A stretch of 64,000 nt of DNA. Origin: CAVTWD01 sp963738325. GTDB lineage: Bacteria; Actinomycetota; Acidimicrobiia; Acidimicrobiales; Ilumatobacteraceae. The stretch's first letter is position 1, and the number at the start of each line of letters is the position of its first letter. The stretch spans positions 248,001 to 312,000 of the forward strand of contig CAVTWD010000001.1 in NCBI GenBank assembly GCA_963738325.1, written 5' to 3'. The position numbers and the translations under genes were made by a program. This document shows, piece by piece, positions 18,301 through 25,807 of the stretch. Under the pieces are notes generated by a model, which searched no databases, was not told the origin of the DNA, and saw only the letters and a list, made by a program, of their open reading frames with translations.

Positions 18301-18886
18301 CGACGGATCGATCCTCGCGATGTTCACCGACGGGCTCGTCGAGCGGCGCGGTGCGTCCATCGACGACGGGATCCGGCGCGCCGAGCAGGCGCTCGCCGGG
18401 CCCGCCGAATCGCTCGCCGCCGTGGCCGATCGCGTGCTCGCGCTCATCGGCGAAGGCGGGCAGCTCGACGACGCGGCCTTCCTCATCGCCCGCATGGTCT
18501 CGGACCGCGACCATCTCGTCTTCAACCCCCTCCGCAGCCTCAGTGATGTGCGGGGCCTGCGCGCCACCTTGGGTCGGTGGCTCACCAACAACGGCGTGGG
18601 CGACGACGACGTCCTCGCCATCACCCTCGCCGTGGCCGAGGCGGCTGTGAACTCACTCCAGCATGCCTACGGGTTACGCGGGGGTACGGCCGAGGTCGAG
18701 GTGCACAAGACGGCGACCGACATCGTCGCCACGGTTCGCGATTCCGGCACGTGGCGCCACGAGGGGGCGACGACGGGCGGCAAGCGCGGGCTCGCCCTGG
18801 TGCGCGGCCTCACCGACGCGGTGATTCAGCCCGGGCCGGAGGGCACCACGGTTACGATGACGCGACGCCTGGGCAGGAAGTCGTGA
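15383..18886 (+). CDS. membrane GAF-repeat SpoIIE/PP2C phosphatase fused to an RsbW-like HATPase
   Basis: A large sensor of about 1,167 residues. The first 110 residues hold three or four membrane helices (VFGLAVGLGVLAAVIIANHIWG and following). Four GAF-like repeats follow (roughly 130-275, 290-450, 470-630, 645-800), each ending in a helix of the type CGEALERARLY. A PP2C/SpoIIE phosphatase domain starts near 820, with the metal motifs GGDWFDALVLP (about 846) and LIVGDVEGRG, and MFTDGLVERR. A C-terminal HATPase of the anti-sigma kinase type carries the N-box AVAEAAVNSLQHAYG (about 1087) and the G-box ATVRDSGTW. It therefore joins phosphatase and anti-sigma kinase in one chain. Its stop overlaps the GTG of the STAS gene. 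ATG at 15383 was preferred over much longer open sequence because the latter overlaps the divergent LLM gene. Confidence 0.9.
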   Translation: MRMARPRSSSSRSVFGLAVGLGVLAAVIIANHIWGTSAAPLAAVALAPAVTAILGPPRPTAVVAVAAAVAGFFIALAAPTIDLGGAVLRFALLLAVGVGATLLAQQRESREAKLEEGRTLAQLRRVMTALAGAPKVADVADVVATEGATVLGAGCAALFTVDDDSLELLARAGRGAEELVTAERIPLDAALPAAEVARRRALLSLDRRALLADFPLLTASRMGINRRVMGLPLLVEQNLLGVALFGFSRAAIPTVRERALARALAERCAESLERARLYEASLQSEAHLRILQEVTAALARALTTEDIAAVVLRESASRLGAVAGAVTLVRPEDPSPLSLAASDGFLPGVEDRWKDFPIDADIPVGECLRTNDILHYDDREELLARYPDLAGDPSSRDARAAVWVPVPSGARPAGALNYFFAEPQRFDKPMRELLAAIAAQCGQALERARLLEEQNIQTERARHAARRLEQLGRLTAVLSNALTEADVVRIFMAHAVPSVGARFWALYDLDPDAGVLTLARAETAHDASLPGELSLDDPSGLSEAARTLRPVLWSSERSSAGGDGADPSLGVAADATAEPVAWAAVPLVAYGRGVAVLGLRYDEPPAATAEERPHLAVVGMRCGEALERARLYSGERASRFEAQKAARYLAELQATTAALTGSLTAREVGETVLKAALPALGAVRGAVLVSRGDDVEVVAGHGRRPTSAESRRSPTSVTSTAIASGRVLLIEDVTVHPSDSENAQILWGPGTAGSLAVHPLQGRTGVVGVLAVGWERPGHPGEDRLGVLATLAVLCGQAVERADLFDRDHAIADTLQRSLLPLLPRRVGRLELESHYRPGALGSQVGGDWFDALVLPDDRVCLIVGDVEGRGVLAASAMGQLRAAFRTLSTTIHDPAALLTTLNQALVAEQSRMATMAVALLEPGGTLTYAYAGHPPILVRRADGRVEVLEGGRSVPLGVIAHARYSDASTELADGSILAMFTDGLVERRGASIDDGIRRAEQALAGPAESLAAVADRVLALIGEGGQLDDAAFLIARMVSDRDHLVFNPLRSLSDVRGLRATLGRWLTNNGVGDDDVLAITLAVAEAAVNSLQHAYGLRGGTAEVEVHKTATDIVATVRDSGTWRHEGATTGGKRGLALVRGLTDAVIQPGPEGTTVTMTRRLGRKS

Positions 18887-19224
18887 CCACCGTGCGTGTT
18901 GACCACGACGGGGAGGCGCCCGTGCTCTGGGTGAGTGGTGACGTGGACTTCGCGGCTGTCGACGTCGTCCGGCAGGCGGCGCTCGGGGCAGTATCACCCG
19001 ATGACCCCGGCCTCGTGCTCGAGCTCGGAGGGGTGACCTTCCTGGACAGTGCGGGCATCCATCTCCTCGTGCAGCTGGCGGAAGGGTTGTGGTCGCACCG
19101 GCAGCGGTTGGGCGTCGTCGTGCCTGCGAACTCGGCGGTGCGGGGCGCGCTCGCCGTGGCCGGGGTGGGGCAGATCGTGGGGCTCGTCGCGGATCTGCCA
19201 AGCGCGCTGGACACGCTGCGCTGA
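18883..19224 (+). CDS. STAS-domain anti-sigma factor antagonist (first copy)
   Basis: A 113-residue single-domain STAS protein. The phosphorylatable serine is in TFLDSAGIHLLVQL, the standard position for SpoIIAA/RsbV proteins. In partner switching, unphosphorylated STAS protein binds the anti-sigma kinase and frees the sigma factor; the phosphatase upstream would dephosphorylate it. GTG at 18883 overlaps the stop of the phosphatase gene (GTGA), implying translational coupling and a direct working partnership. Confidence 0.88.
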   Translation: MTTVRVDHDGEAPVLWVSGDVDFAAVDVVRQAALGAVSPDDPGLVLELGGVTFLDSAGIHLLVQLAEGLWSHRQRLGVVVPANSAVRGALAVAGVGQIVGLVADLPSALDTLR

Positions 19225-19265
19225 TGCGGGTCGCGCCGGCGTGATCCCATGTCTACGATGCCGCC

Positions 19266-19591
19266 GTGACCGAGCACCCCGTCGAGCCGTTGGCAGTGAG
19301 CGTCGCCTCTGAAGGCGACCGCGTCGTCGTCACCGTCGTCGGCGAGGTGGACACCGCGAGCGCAGGGCGGCTCGAGGCCGAGCTGGGTGACGCCTTGGCC
19401 CACTCGGATGGAGACCTGGCCCTCGACTTGTCAGGCGTGCGGTTCCTCGACTCGGCGGGGCTCCGCACGCTGATCGTCACCCAGCAGGCGATCACCCGCG
19501 AGGTGCGTCGGTGCAGTTGATCGGTTCGAGCCCCCTGGTCGATCGATTGCTGGAGATGACCGGGCTGCAGGAGCTGTTCCCGAGGGCCTGA
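19266..19591 (+). CDS. STAS-domain anti-sigma factor antagonist (second copy), one frameshift
   Basis: A second RsbV-like protein of about 108 residues. The N-terminal frame reads VSVASEGDRVVVTVVGEVDT and contains the site VRFLDSAGLRTLIV, then meets a stop at about 19520. The other frame continues with the expected STAS ending GASVQLIGSSPLVDRLLEMT and stops at 19589-19591. The break lies near 19500-19508. The ending is well conserved, so an indel error is likelier than a truncated protein. It lies 41 bases after the first STAS gene. Two antagonists next to one phosphatase suggest two inputs or two sigma targets. Confidence 0.75.
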
Positions 19592-19701
19592 GCGTTTGCC
19601 TGCCAGCGCACTCGGGGAATGCTGGCCCGACCAGACGGGATCGGAGATCCAGGGGTCGCGGCCGGGGGCGAGAGCCAGCCACGGCGAGAGGAGCGAACGG
19701 C

Positions 19702-20103
19702 GTGTCCGACAGCGGCGACCCGACGGTGGTGAAGGTGGAGTTTCCCGCCGACACGCGCGTGGTGCGCGTCGTGCGGCTGGCGGTCAGCGGCCTGGCCAGC
19801 CTCGCCGGCACCGACATCGACACGATCGACGACGTCAAGATCGCCGTCGACGAGATCTGCGCCGCGCTCATCGAAGCCGGTGACGGCACCGCGCTCTCGC
19901 TCGTGCTCACCCTCGCCGGCGATCGGCTCGACATCCTCGGGGAGACCGCGTCAGCCGGCCCGGCCGAGCTCGACCCGGATCGCTTCGCGTTGAGCCGCCA
20001 GATCCTCCGGGCCGTGGCCGACCGCCACGAGCTCGCCCTCCGGGACGGGCGGCTGCGGTTCTCGGTCAGCTGTACGTTGGCGGGAGCACTGGGTGGAGCG
20101 TGA
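19702..20103 (+). CDS. RsbW-like anti-sigma regulatory protein with degenerate ATP site
   Basis: 133 residues, with the helix IDDVKIAVDEICAALIEAGD where RsbW/SpoIIAB kinases have the N-box. The Mg-binding Asn of the N-box is Ala here, and a clear G-box (DxGxG) is absent: the region reads LDILGETASAGPAELD. It ends with FALSRQILRAVADRHEL, as in actinobacterial RsbW relatives. It overlaps the sigma factor start by 11 bases, the arrangement usual for an anti-sigma factor and its sigma. I infer that it binds the sigma factor but may be a poor kinase; the true kinase activity may lie in the HATPase fused to the upstream phosphatase. Confidence 0.75.
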   Translation: MSDSGDPTVVKVEFPADTRVVRVVRLAVSGLASLAGTDIDTIDDVKIAVDEICAALIEAGDGTALSLVLTLAGDRLDILGETASAGPAELDPDRFALSRQILRAVADRHELALRDGRLRFSVSCTLAGALGGA

Positions 20104-20839
20104 CGATGCGGAGCTGGCCGAGGGCTTCCGCCGCTTCCGGCGAGAGCGTCGCGCCGCGGACCGCGATCACCTGGTCGAGATGCACGTCGGCCTCGCCCAC
20201 CACTGCGCCCGCCGCTTCGCCGATCGCGGAGAGTCGCTCGACGACCTGAACCAGGTGGCCCTCATGGGTCTGGTGAAGGCGGTTGACCGCTTCGACCCCG
20301 AGCAGGGCACCCCCTTCGCCGGCTTCGCGGTGCCGACGATCCTCGGGGAGCTCCGGCGCTACTTCCGAGACGCCACGTGGGCCGTGCACGTGCCGAGGCG
20401 GGCCAAGGACCTCCACGTACGGATGGGGCCGGCGGCGGAGGCGTTGCAGCAACGCCTCGGGCGCTCGCCGACGCCGGATGAGCTCGCGCAAGAGCTCGGC
20501 GTCGGGGTTGACGACGTGCTCGAGGCGGCGGAAGCGGGCGCCGCGTACCGGCCGCATCGCCTCGACGCCCCGGCGGGGCCTGACGGTCCCGGGCTCGGCG
20601 AGCGGTTGGCCTCGCCGGGCACACCCGAGGAGGTGGTGGAGGCCCGGGTGCTGCTCGGCCGGGTCATGGGTCACCTCCCCGAGCGCGAGCAGCGGATCCT
20701 GGAACTGCGCTTCGTCCACGAGATGTCGCAGTCGGAGATCGCCGAGCAAGTGGGCATCAGCCAGATGCACGTCTCGCGCCTGCTGCGCCGAGCCCTGGAG
20801 ACGATGAAGGATCAGCTCATCTCGCCCGAAACGTCCTGA
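20093..20839 (+). CDS. SigB/SigF-type alternative sigma factor
   Basis: 248 residues with regions 2, 3 and 4 of the sigma-70 SigB/F/G group. Region 2 includes DLNQVALMGLVKAVDRFDP and the DNA-melting part TPFAGFAVPTILGELRRYFRD; region 3 includes GRSPTPDELAQELGV; region 4 ends with SQSEIAEQVGISQMHVSRLL. Upstream partner-switch genes make it the output of this block, presumably controlling a general stress or stationary-phase regulon. GTG at 20093 overlaps the RsbW-like gene, and no separate promoter is needed. Confidence 0.9.
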   Translation: MERDDAELAEGFRRFRRERRAADRDHLVEMHVGLAHHCARRFADRGESLDDLNQVALMGLVKAVDRFDPEQGTPFAGFAVPTILGELRRYFRDATWAVHVPRRAKDLHVRMGPAAEALQQRLGRSPTPDELAQELGVGVDDVLEAAEAGAAYRPHRLDAPAGPDGPGLGERLASPGTPEEVVEARVLLGRVMGHLPEREQRILELRFVHEMSQSEIAEQVGISQMHVSRLLRRALETMKDQLISPETS

Positions 20840-20919
20840 CGGGCGCTTCGCCCGCGGCTCTCAGCAAACTCCCAGGTTCCGCCGACCGGTGGCCCAGGTC
20901 GGTCGAGGACAATGGCCTC

Positions 20920-21625
20920 GTGGCCATGGTCCTCTCCGATACCGCTTCCCGGGTCCTCGTCGTCGATGACGAGCCCTCCATCACCGAGCTGGTCGCCACC
21001 GTCTTGCGGTACGAAGGCTTCGAGGTGGCCACGGCCGGCTCCGGTCGCGTGGCCCTCGAACAGGTCGAGCAGTTCCGCCCCCACGTCATCCTGCTCGACG
21101 TGATGCTGCCCGACGTCGACGGCTTCGACGTGCAACGCCGCCTCAACCTCGCCGGCACCCGCACGCCCGTGCTCTTCCTCACCGCGCGTGACGCCACCGA
21201 GGACAAGGTGCGCGGCCTCACCCTCGGGGCCGACGATTACGTCACGAAGCCCTTCAGCCTCGAAGAGCTCGTCGCCAGAGTGCGCGCCGTGCTGCGCCGC
21301 ACGGGAACAACGTCGAACGGAACGGTGCTGCGCTTCGCCGACCTCGAGCTCGACGAGGAGACCTACGAAGTTCGTCGCGACGGCCGACACCTCGAGCTGA
21401 CGCCGACCGAGTTCAAGCTGCTGCGCTACTTCCTTCGCAACCCACGACCGCGTGCTCTCCAAGGCGCAGATCCTCGATCACGTCTGGGAATACGACTTCG
21501 GGGGTGACGCCGGCATCGTCGAGACCTATGTGTCCTATCTCCGGCGCAAGGTCGACGCCGACGGCATCCCGCTGATCCACACCGTGCGGGGCGTGGGGTA
21601 CAGCCTCAGACTCCCGCCCGACTGA
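20920..21625 (+). CDS. OmpR-family response regulator, one frameshift
   Basis: About 234 residues. The receiver domain shows the acidic pair VVDDEPS, phospho-acceptor Asp in VILLDVMLPD, the Thr in FLTARDA and Lys in DDYVTKPFS. The winged-helix domain begins LTPTEFKLLRYFLRN, then the frame is lost at a CCC near 21441; after dropping one C it continues RVLSKAQILDHVWEYDFGGD and ends GVGYSLRLPPD. Length is one base over a multiple of three. Its TGA overlaps the ATG of the kinase, as in most two-component operons. It likely regulates its own operon and unknown targets. Confidence 0.85.
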
Positions 21626-23059
21626 TGTCGCTGCGGGGCCGCCTGGCGCTGGTGACCGTGGCCGTCGCCGCGGTGGGCTTGGTGGCCGTGAGCATCGTGG
21701 TGCCGCGGCTCGTGCGCGGCTTCCTCGTCGATCGCCTCGATCAGCAGATCCGGGCGATGCAGGCCCCCGCCACCGGCGCCCTCCTCGGCGACCAGCGCGC
21801 TGGCGGGGGCTTCGGGCGAGGCCTCGTCGACTTCAGCGGGGTCTACGCCGTGTTGCTGGACGCGTCAGGGAAGACGGTGGCCCAGGGCTTCCTCCGCACG
21901 CCGGCCAACCCGGTGCAACCGCCGCGGCTGCCCGACGCTTCACAGTGGACGATGGGATCACGCTTCGATGTCGGCAGCCGCGGCACGGGCCGCGCCGTCG
22001 CCTACCGCGTGCGGGTGGATAGCGCCCCCGGGGGCGGCACCCTCGCGGTGGCCGTCCCCCTCACCGACGTGAACGACACCATCGGTCGCCTGATCTTCGT
22101 GGAGGTGATCGTCGGCGCGGTCGCGCTCGCCGCGGTCGCCGCGCTGGCGTGGTGGCTCACCGGCCTGGGGCTGCGGCCATTGCGGAGGATCGAGGACACC
22201 GCCGAGTCGATCGCGGCGACCGGTCTCGGCCAGCGGATCCAGGAGACCTCACCGAGGACGGAGGTCGGGCGCCTCGGTCGGTCGCTCAACACGATGCTCG
22301 GGCGCATCGAGGATGCCTTCGCCCGCCAAGCGGCCACGGAGGCGACGCTGCGGCGCTTCGTGGCCGACGCCAGCCACGAGCTGCGCACGCCGCTCACCTC
22401 GATCCGCGGGTACGCCGAGCTCTACCACCGAGGCGGCGGCGCCCAGGCCGAGCAGGTGGAGCGAAGCATGACGAGGATCGAGGAAGAGGCGCTGCGCATG
22501 TCCGACCTCGTCGGCGACCTGTTGCTCCTGGCCCGCCTCGACGAAGGTCGCCCCCTCGACCGCGAGGCCGTCGACCTCGCCGACGTGGCCGCGAAGGTCG
22601 TCGCCGACGCGCCGCGCCGTCGAGCCCGGAAGGGACATCTCCCTCGCTGCGCCTGCGCCGGTCGTGGTCGAAGGCGATCAGGCCCGGCTCATCCAGGTGG
22701 CGGCGAACCTGGTCGGCAACGCGCGGGTCCACACACCGCCCGGCTCGGCCATCCAGGTGCGGGTGAAGGCCGGCGCTGAGGCCGGGTGGCTCGAGGTGGA
22801 GGACCACGGGCCCGGGCTCACCAAGGACCAGGCCGAGCAGGTGTTCTCCCGCTTCTACCGGGTCGACCCGGCTCGCACCCGCGACCACGGAGGGGCCGGG
22901 CTCGGGCTCTCCATCGTCGCCGCCATCACCCGCGCCCACGGCGGCCACGCTTCCGTCACCACCCAGCCCGGCCGGGGCGCCACCTTCTCGGTGACGTTCC
23001 CGCTCCTGCGGCGAGGCGCGCTCGCCCCCTCAGGCGCGGGCGTCGATCCAGTCGGTTGA
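21625..23059 (+). CDS. HAMP-domain sensor histidine kinase, one frameshift
   Basis: About 477 residues: an N-terminal membrane helix (LALVTVAVAAVGLVAVSIVV), an extracellular sensor of about 120 residues, a second helix near 22085-22165, a HAMP linker (GLRPLRRIEDTAESIA), and the dimerisation box with phospho-acceptor His in ADASHELRTPLTSIRGY. The ATPase part is in a different frame after about 22615 (N-box LVGNARVHTPPGS, G-boxes VEDHGPGL and GAGLGLSIV). Removing one base in CGCCGCGCC restores a single frame. It pairs with the response regulator immediately upstream. The last 30 bases overlap the convergent ligase gene. Confidence 0.85.
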
Positions 23060-24089
23060 GCGCGCCCCGGGCTGGTAGGCGGAGGCGCGGCGTTTGGCCA
23101 CCACCCCGGTCAGCCCCTGCGCGGGCGCGGCGGCGAGCAGATCGCGCCCTCCTTCGAGGAAGGCGGCCGGGGTCGCCCACGCGGGGCCGGTCAAGGCGAG
23201 CCCGTCCAGGACCTCCCGGCGGTTGTCCCACGGGCGATCGGTCAACGGGTGGCCGTCGAGCCACAGCGCATCGAACAGCACCAGGGTCACGGGCTCGACC
23301 CGGGCCAATCGGCGGCGGGTGCTGTCGCTCTTCGCGGCCGATCGGCGCCCGACGAGATCGTCGGCGCCGGATAGCGCGGTGATCACCCCGTCGAGCACGA
23401 CCTCGGTGCTGCCGGTGGCGCGCCCGATCGGGCGGAGCTCGGGGAAGCTCGCCGTGCGCTCGACGCCGCCCTCGTCGACCATCGCCACGCGCCCGGGCTC
23501 GCAGAAGGCCAGCACGCGCAGGCCCCGCCACCTCGGCTCGTAGGCCCAGCCCCGTCCCGTCGGCAACGGCGCTGTCGTGGCGGTCATGGGGCGGAGGTCC
23601 TCCGGGACCGGCCGTCGCTCCGGGTCGACGGGCGGATCCATGCGATGGATCATCCAGTCCCGCCCTCGCGTCGAGAACGACCGCGTAGCGGCCCGCCACC
23701 CGCTTCCCGTGGAAGACGGCGACGACCTTCTTCGGCGTGAGCTCCTCCGGTTCGTACCATCCCTCGTCCCAGATGGTCATGGTGCCGGCGCCGTACTCGC
23801 CCTCGGGGATGTCGCCGTGGAAGTCGAGGTACTCCATGGGATGGTCCTCGGTCGACACCGCCAGGTGGTTCACGGCCGGGGTCCACGGGATGCCGCGCGG
23901 CAGGGCCCATGACAGCAGCACGCCGTCGTGCTCGAGGCGCAGGTCCCAGTGCAGCCGGGTGGCACTGTGCTGCTGGACGACGAAGCGGGGGTGGCTGTCC
24001 GGGGCGGCGGCGATCTCACCGGCGGGCTCGGGGGTAGCGGTGAAGTCGCGCTTGTCCCGGTAGGTCGCCAGCCGATCACGCGCGGGCAC
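23030..24089 (-). CDS. LigD-like 3'-phosphoesterase fused to a degenerate ATP-dependent ligase domain, one frameshift
   Basis: About 352 residues. The N-terminal part (from MPARDRLATYRDKRDF) is the bacterial end-joining phosphoesterase domain: FVVQQHSATRLHWDLRLE with its conserved His and Asp, and HPMEYLDFHGDIPEGEYGAG. After a frameshift near 23655 it continues WMIHRMDPP into a ligase adenylation domain. There, motif I is YEPRWRGLR where active ligases have EPKWDG; the nucleophilic lysine is Arg. Motif IV survives as GVVAKR and the domain ends at DWIDARA, with no OB-fold. The ligase half is thus probably inactive and the working part may be the phosphoesterase. It could still bind DNA ends or help a separate ligase in non-homologous end joining. 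Confidence 0.75.
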
Positions 24090-24110
24090 GCGAGGATTCT
24101 TCCCGATTCC

Positions 24111-24137
24111 TGTCGATTTCGAATCCCGCCGTTCGTC
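24111..24137 (+). promoter_or_regulatory. predicted ECF42 sigma promoter
   Basis: TGTCGA at 24111-24116 and CGTC at 24134-24137 are separated by 17 bases, 46 bases before the DGPF gene start. ECF42 sigma factors are known to recognise TGTCGA at -35 and a CG[A/T]C-type -10 sequence, and they usually drive the DGPF gene next to them. The ECF42 gene is the second gene downstream, so this is a likely autoregulatory promoter. Confidence 0.65.
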
Positions 24138-24142
24138 GTGAG

Positions 24143-24165
24143 GGCGGAGGGATCGTCCCTCCGCC
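24143..24165 (+). promoter_or_regulatory. perfect 10-bp hairpin in the DGPF leader
   Basis: GGCGGAGGGA at 24143-24152 and its exact complement at 24156-24165 enclose a three-base loop. The hairpin sits between the predicted ECF42 promoter and the Shine-Dalgarno GAAGGGAG, so it would be in the transcript leader. It could stabilise the mRNA or attenuate transcription; no T-run follows, so a classical terminator is unlikely. Confidence 0.5.
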
Positions 24166-24182
24166 GGAGAAGGGAGATCGAC

Positions 24183-24533
24183 GTGCGCTACATGTTCCTC
24201 ATCTATGGCGATCCGAGCAACCTGCCGTCGGAGAGCCTGCGAGAAGACGAGACGAAGCGATACTTCGCGTTCACCCAGGATGCTCTCGACCAGAACGTGA
24301 TGCAGGCCGGAGACCCCCTCGAGCCCGCCGACGTGGCCACCACGGTGCGGGTGCGCGACGGCAAGGTGCTCACCACCGACGGCCCCTTCGCCGAGACCAA
24401 GGAGGTGCTCGGCGGGTACTACATCCTCGATCTGCCCAACCTCGACGAGGCGTTGGCATGGGCGGCGAAGATCCCTGGGGCCAGGTACGGGTCCGTCGAG
24501 GTGCGTCCCATCCGGGTGATCCCTGGCATGTGA
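24183..24533 (+). CDS. DGPF/YCII-related domain protein
   Basis: 116 residues of the YCII/DGPF family (MFLIYGDPSN start, LTTDGPFAETKEVLGGYYIL with the family DGPF motif). Function is not established; the ferredoxin-like fold resembles small dimeric enzymes such as YCII. GTG at 24183 follows GAAGGGAG. Its TGA overlaps the ATG of the ECF42 sigma factor, and this gene pair is a known conserved association in actinobacteria and other phyla. Confidence 0.88.
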   Translation: MRYMFLIYGDPSNLPSESLREDETKRYFAFTQDALDQNVMQAGDPLEPADVATTVRVRDGKVLTTDGPFAETKEVLGGYYILDLPNLDEALAWAAKIPGARYGSVEVRPIRVIPGM

Positions 24534-25756
24534 TGACGGCGCCTGCGGAGCTCGAACGCCTCGTGCGCCACGAGTGGGGCCAGGTCGTCGGGGTTCTCGT
24601 GCGGGACCTCGGCGACCTGGCGCTGGCCGAGGACGCCGTGCAGGACGCCGTCACCGCTGCCCTCGCCACCTGGCCGAGCAGCGGGGTGCCCGAGCGGCCG
24701 GGTGCCTGGATCACGGTGACGGCTCGGCGCAAGGCGCTCGACCGGCTGCGGCGGGAGACCCGCTTCACCGAGCAGGCCGCGTTGTTGGCCCGGGAGATCG
24801 AAGAAGCCGAAGGCGCTGGGGCCGACGACACCGAGGAGCGGCTCGGGGACGAGCAGCTCGAGCTGCTCTTCGCCTGCTGCCATCCCGCGCTCAGCATGGA
24901 GGCACGGGTGGCGCTCACCTTGCGAGCCGTCGCCGGCCTCACCACCGTCGAGATCGCGCGTGGCTTCGTCGTGCCCGAGGCCACGATGGCGCAGCGGCTG
25001 GTGCGGGCCAAGCGCAAGCTGCGCCGCGCTGGGGTGCCCTTCGTCGTGCCTCCCCCCGAGCAGCTGCACGATCGGGTGGCGGACGTGCTCGCCGTGGTCT
25101 ACCTCGTCTTCAACGAGGGCTACCTCGCCACGGCGGGCGAAGCCCTCGTGCGGGTCGAGCTGTGTGACGAGGCCATCCGCCTCGCTCGGCTGCTGCATCG
25201 CCTTCTGCCCGACGACGCCGAGGTCGCCGGGCTCCTCGCGTTGCTCCTCTTGACCGATGCCCGGTGCCCGGCGCGGCTGGAGGACGGAGAGCTCGTCCTG
25301 CTCGAACAACAAGACCGCGGTCGATGGGACAGGTCGAAGATCGCCGAAGGGACCATGTTGCTCGACGAGGCGTGGGCGGCCGGCCCGGCCGGTCCCTACA
25401 CCGTGCAAGCGGCCATCGCCTTCGAGCACGACCGTGCGCCGGTGGCGGCGGCCACCGACTGGACCCGCATCGCCGACCTCTATGCCCTCCTGGGTGGGCT
25501 CACGGGCTCGGCGGTCGTCGAGTTGAACCGGGCTGTCGCCGTGGCCATGGCCGACGGGCCGGCCGCCGGGCTGGCCCTGACCGAGCCGCTGAGCAGGGTG
25601 CTCGACGACTACCTGCCCTACCACGCCGCCCGGGCGGATCTCCTTCGCCGGGTGGGCCGGCGAGAGGAGGCTCGGCAGGCCTATCGACGGGCGCTCGGCT
25701 TGGCCGCCACCGAGCCCGAACGGCGCTACTTCGCGGGGCGGCTGGCCGAAGTGTGA
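24533..25756 (+). CDS. ECF42-type RNA polymerase sigma factor with C-terminal helical extension
   Basis: 407 residues. Region 2 is LAEDAVQDAVTAALATWPS with ARRKALDRLRRE, region 4 is TVEIARGFVVPEATMAQRLV, followed by a long extension of about 220 residues unlike classical ECF factors. The extension contains HDRVADVLAVVYLVFNEGY, typical of ECF42, and ends in TPR-like helices (REEARQAYRRALGLAATEPE). In this group the extension is thought to replace an anti-sigma factor and regulate activity. It forms an overlapping pair with the DGPF gene and is likely transcribed from the TGTCGA promoter at 24111. Confidence 0.9.
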   Translation: MTAPAELERLVRHEWGQVVGVLVRDLGDLALAEDAVQDAVTAALATWPSSGVPERPGAWITVTARRKALDRLRRETRFTEQAALLAREIEEAEGAGADDTEERLGDEQLELLFACCHPALSMEARVALTLRAVAGLTTVEIARGFVVPEATMAQRLVRAKRKLRRAGVPFVVPPPEQLHDRVADVLAVVYLVFNEGYLATAGEALVRVELCDEAIRLARLLHRLLPDDAEVAGLLALLLLTDARCPARLEDGELVLLEQQDRGRWDRSKIAEGTMLLDEAWAAGPAGPYTVQAAIAFEHDRAPVAAATDWTRIADLYALLGGLTGSAVVELNRAVAVAMADGPAAGLALTEPLSRVLDDYLPYHAARADLLRRVGRREEARQAYRRALGLAATEPERRYFAGRLAEV

Positions 25757-25807
25757 GCCGCGCCGCTTCGCCGCGGCGGGCTACTCGAGTCTGCGACGCT
25801 GACGGGC

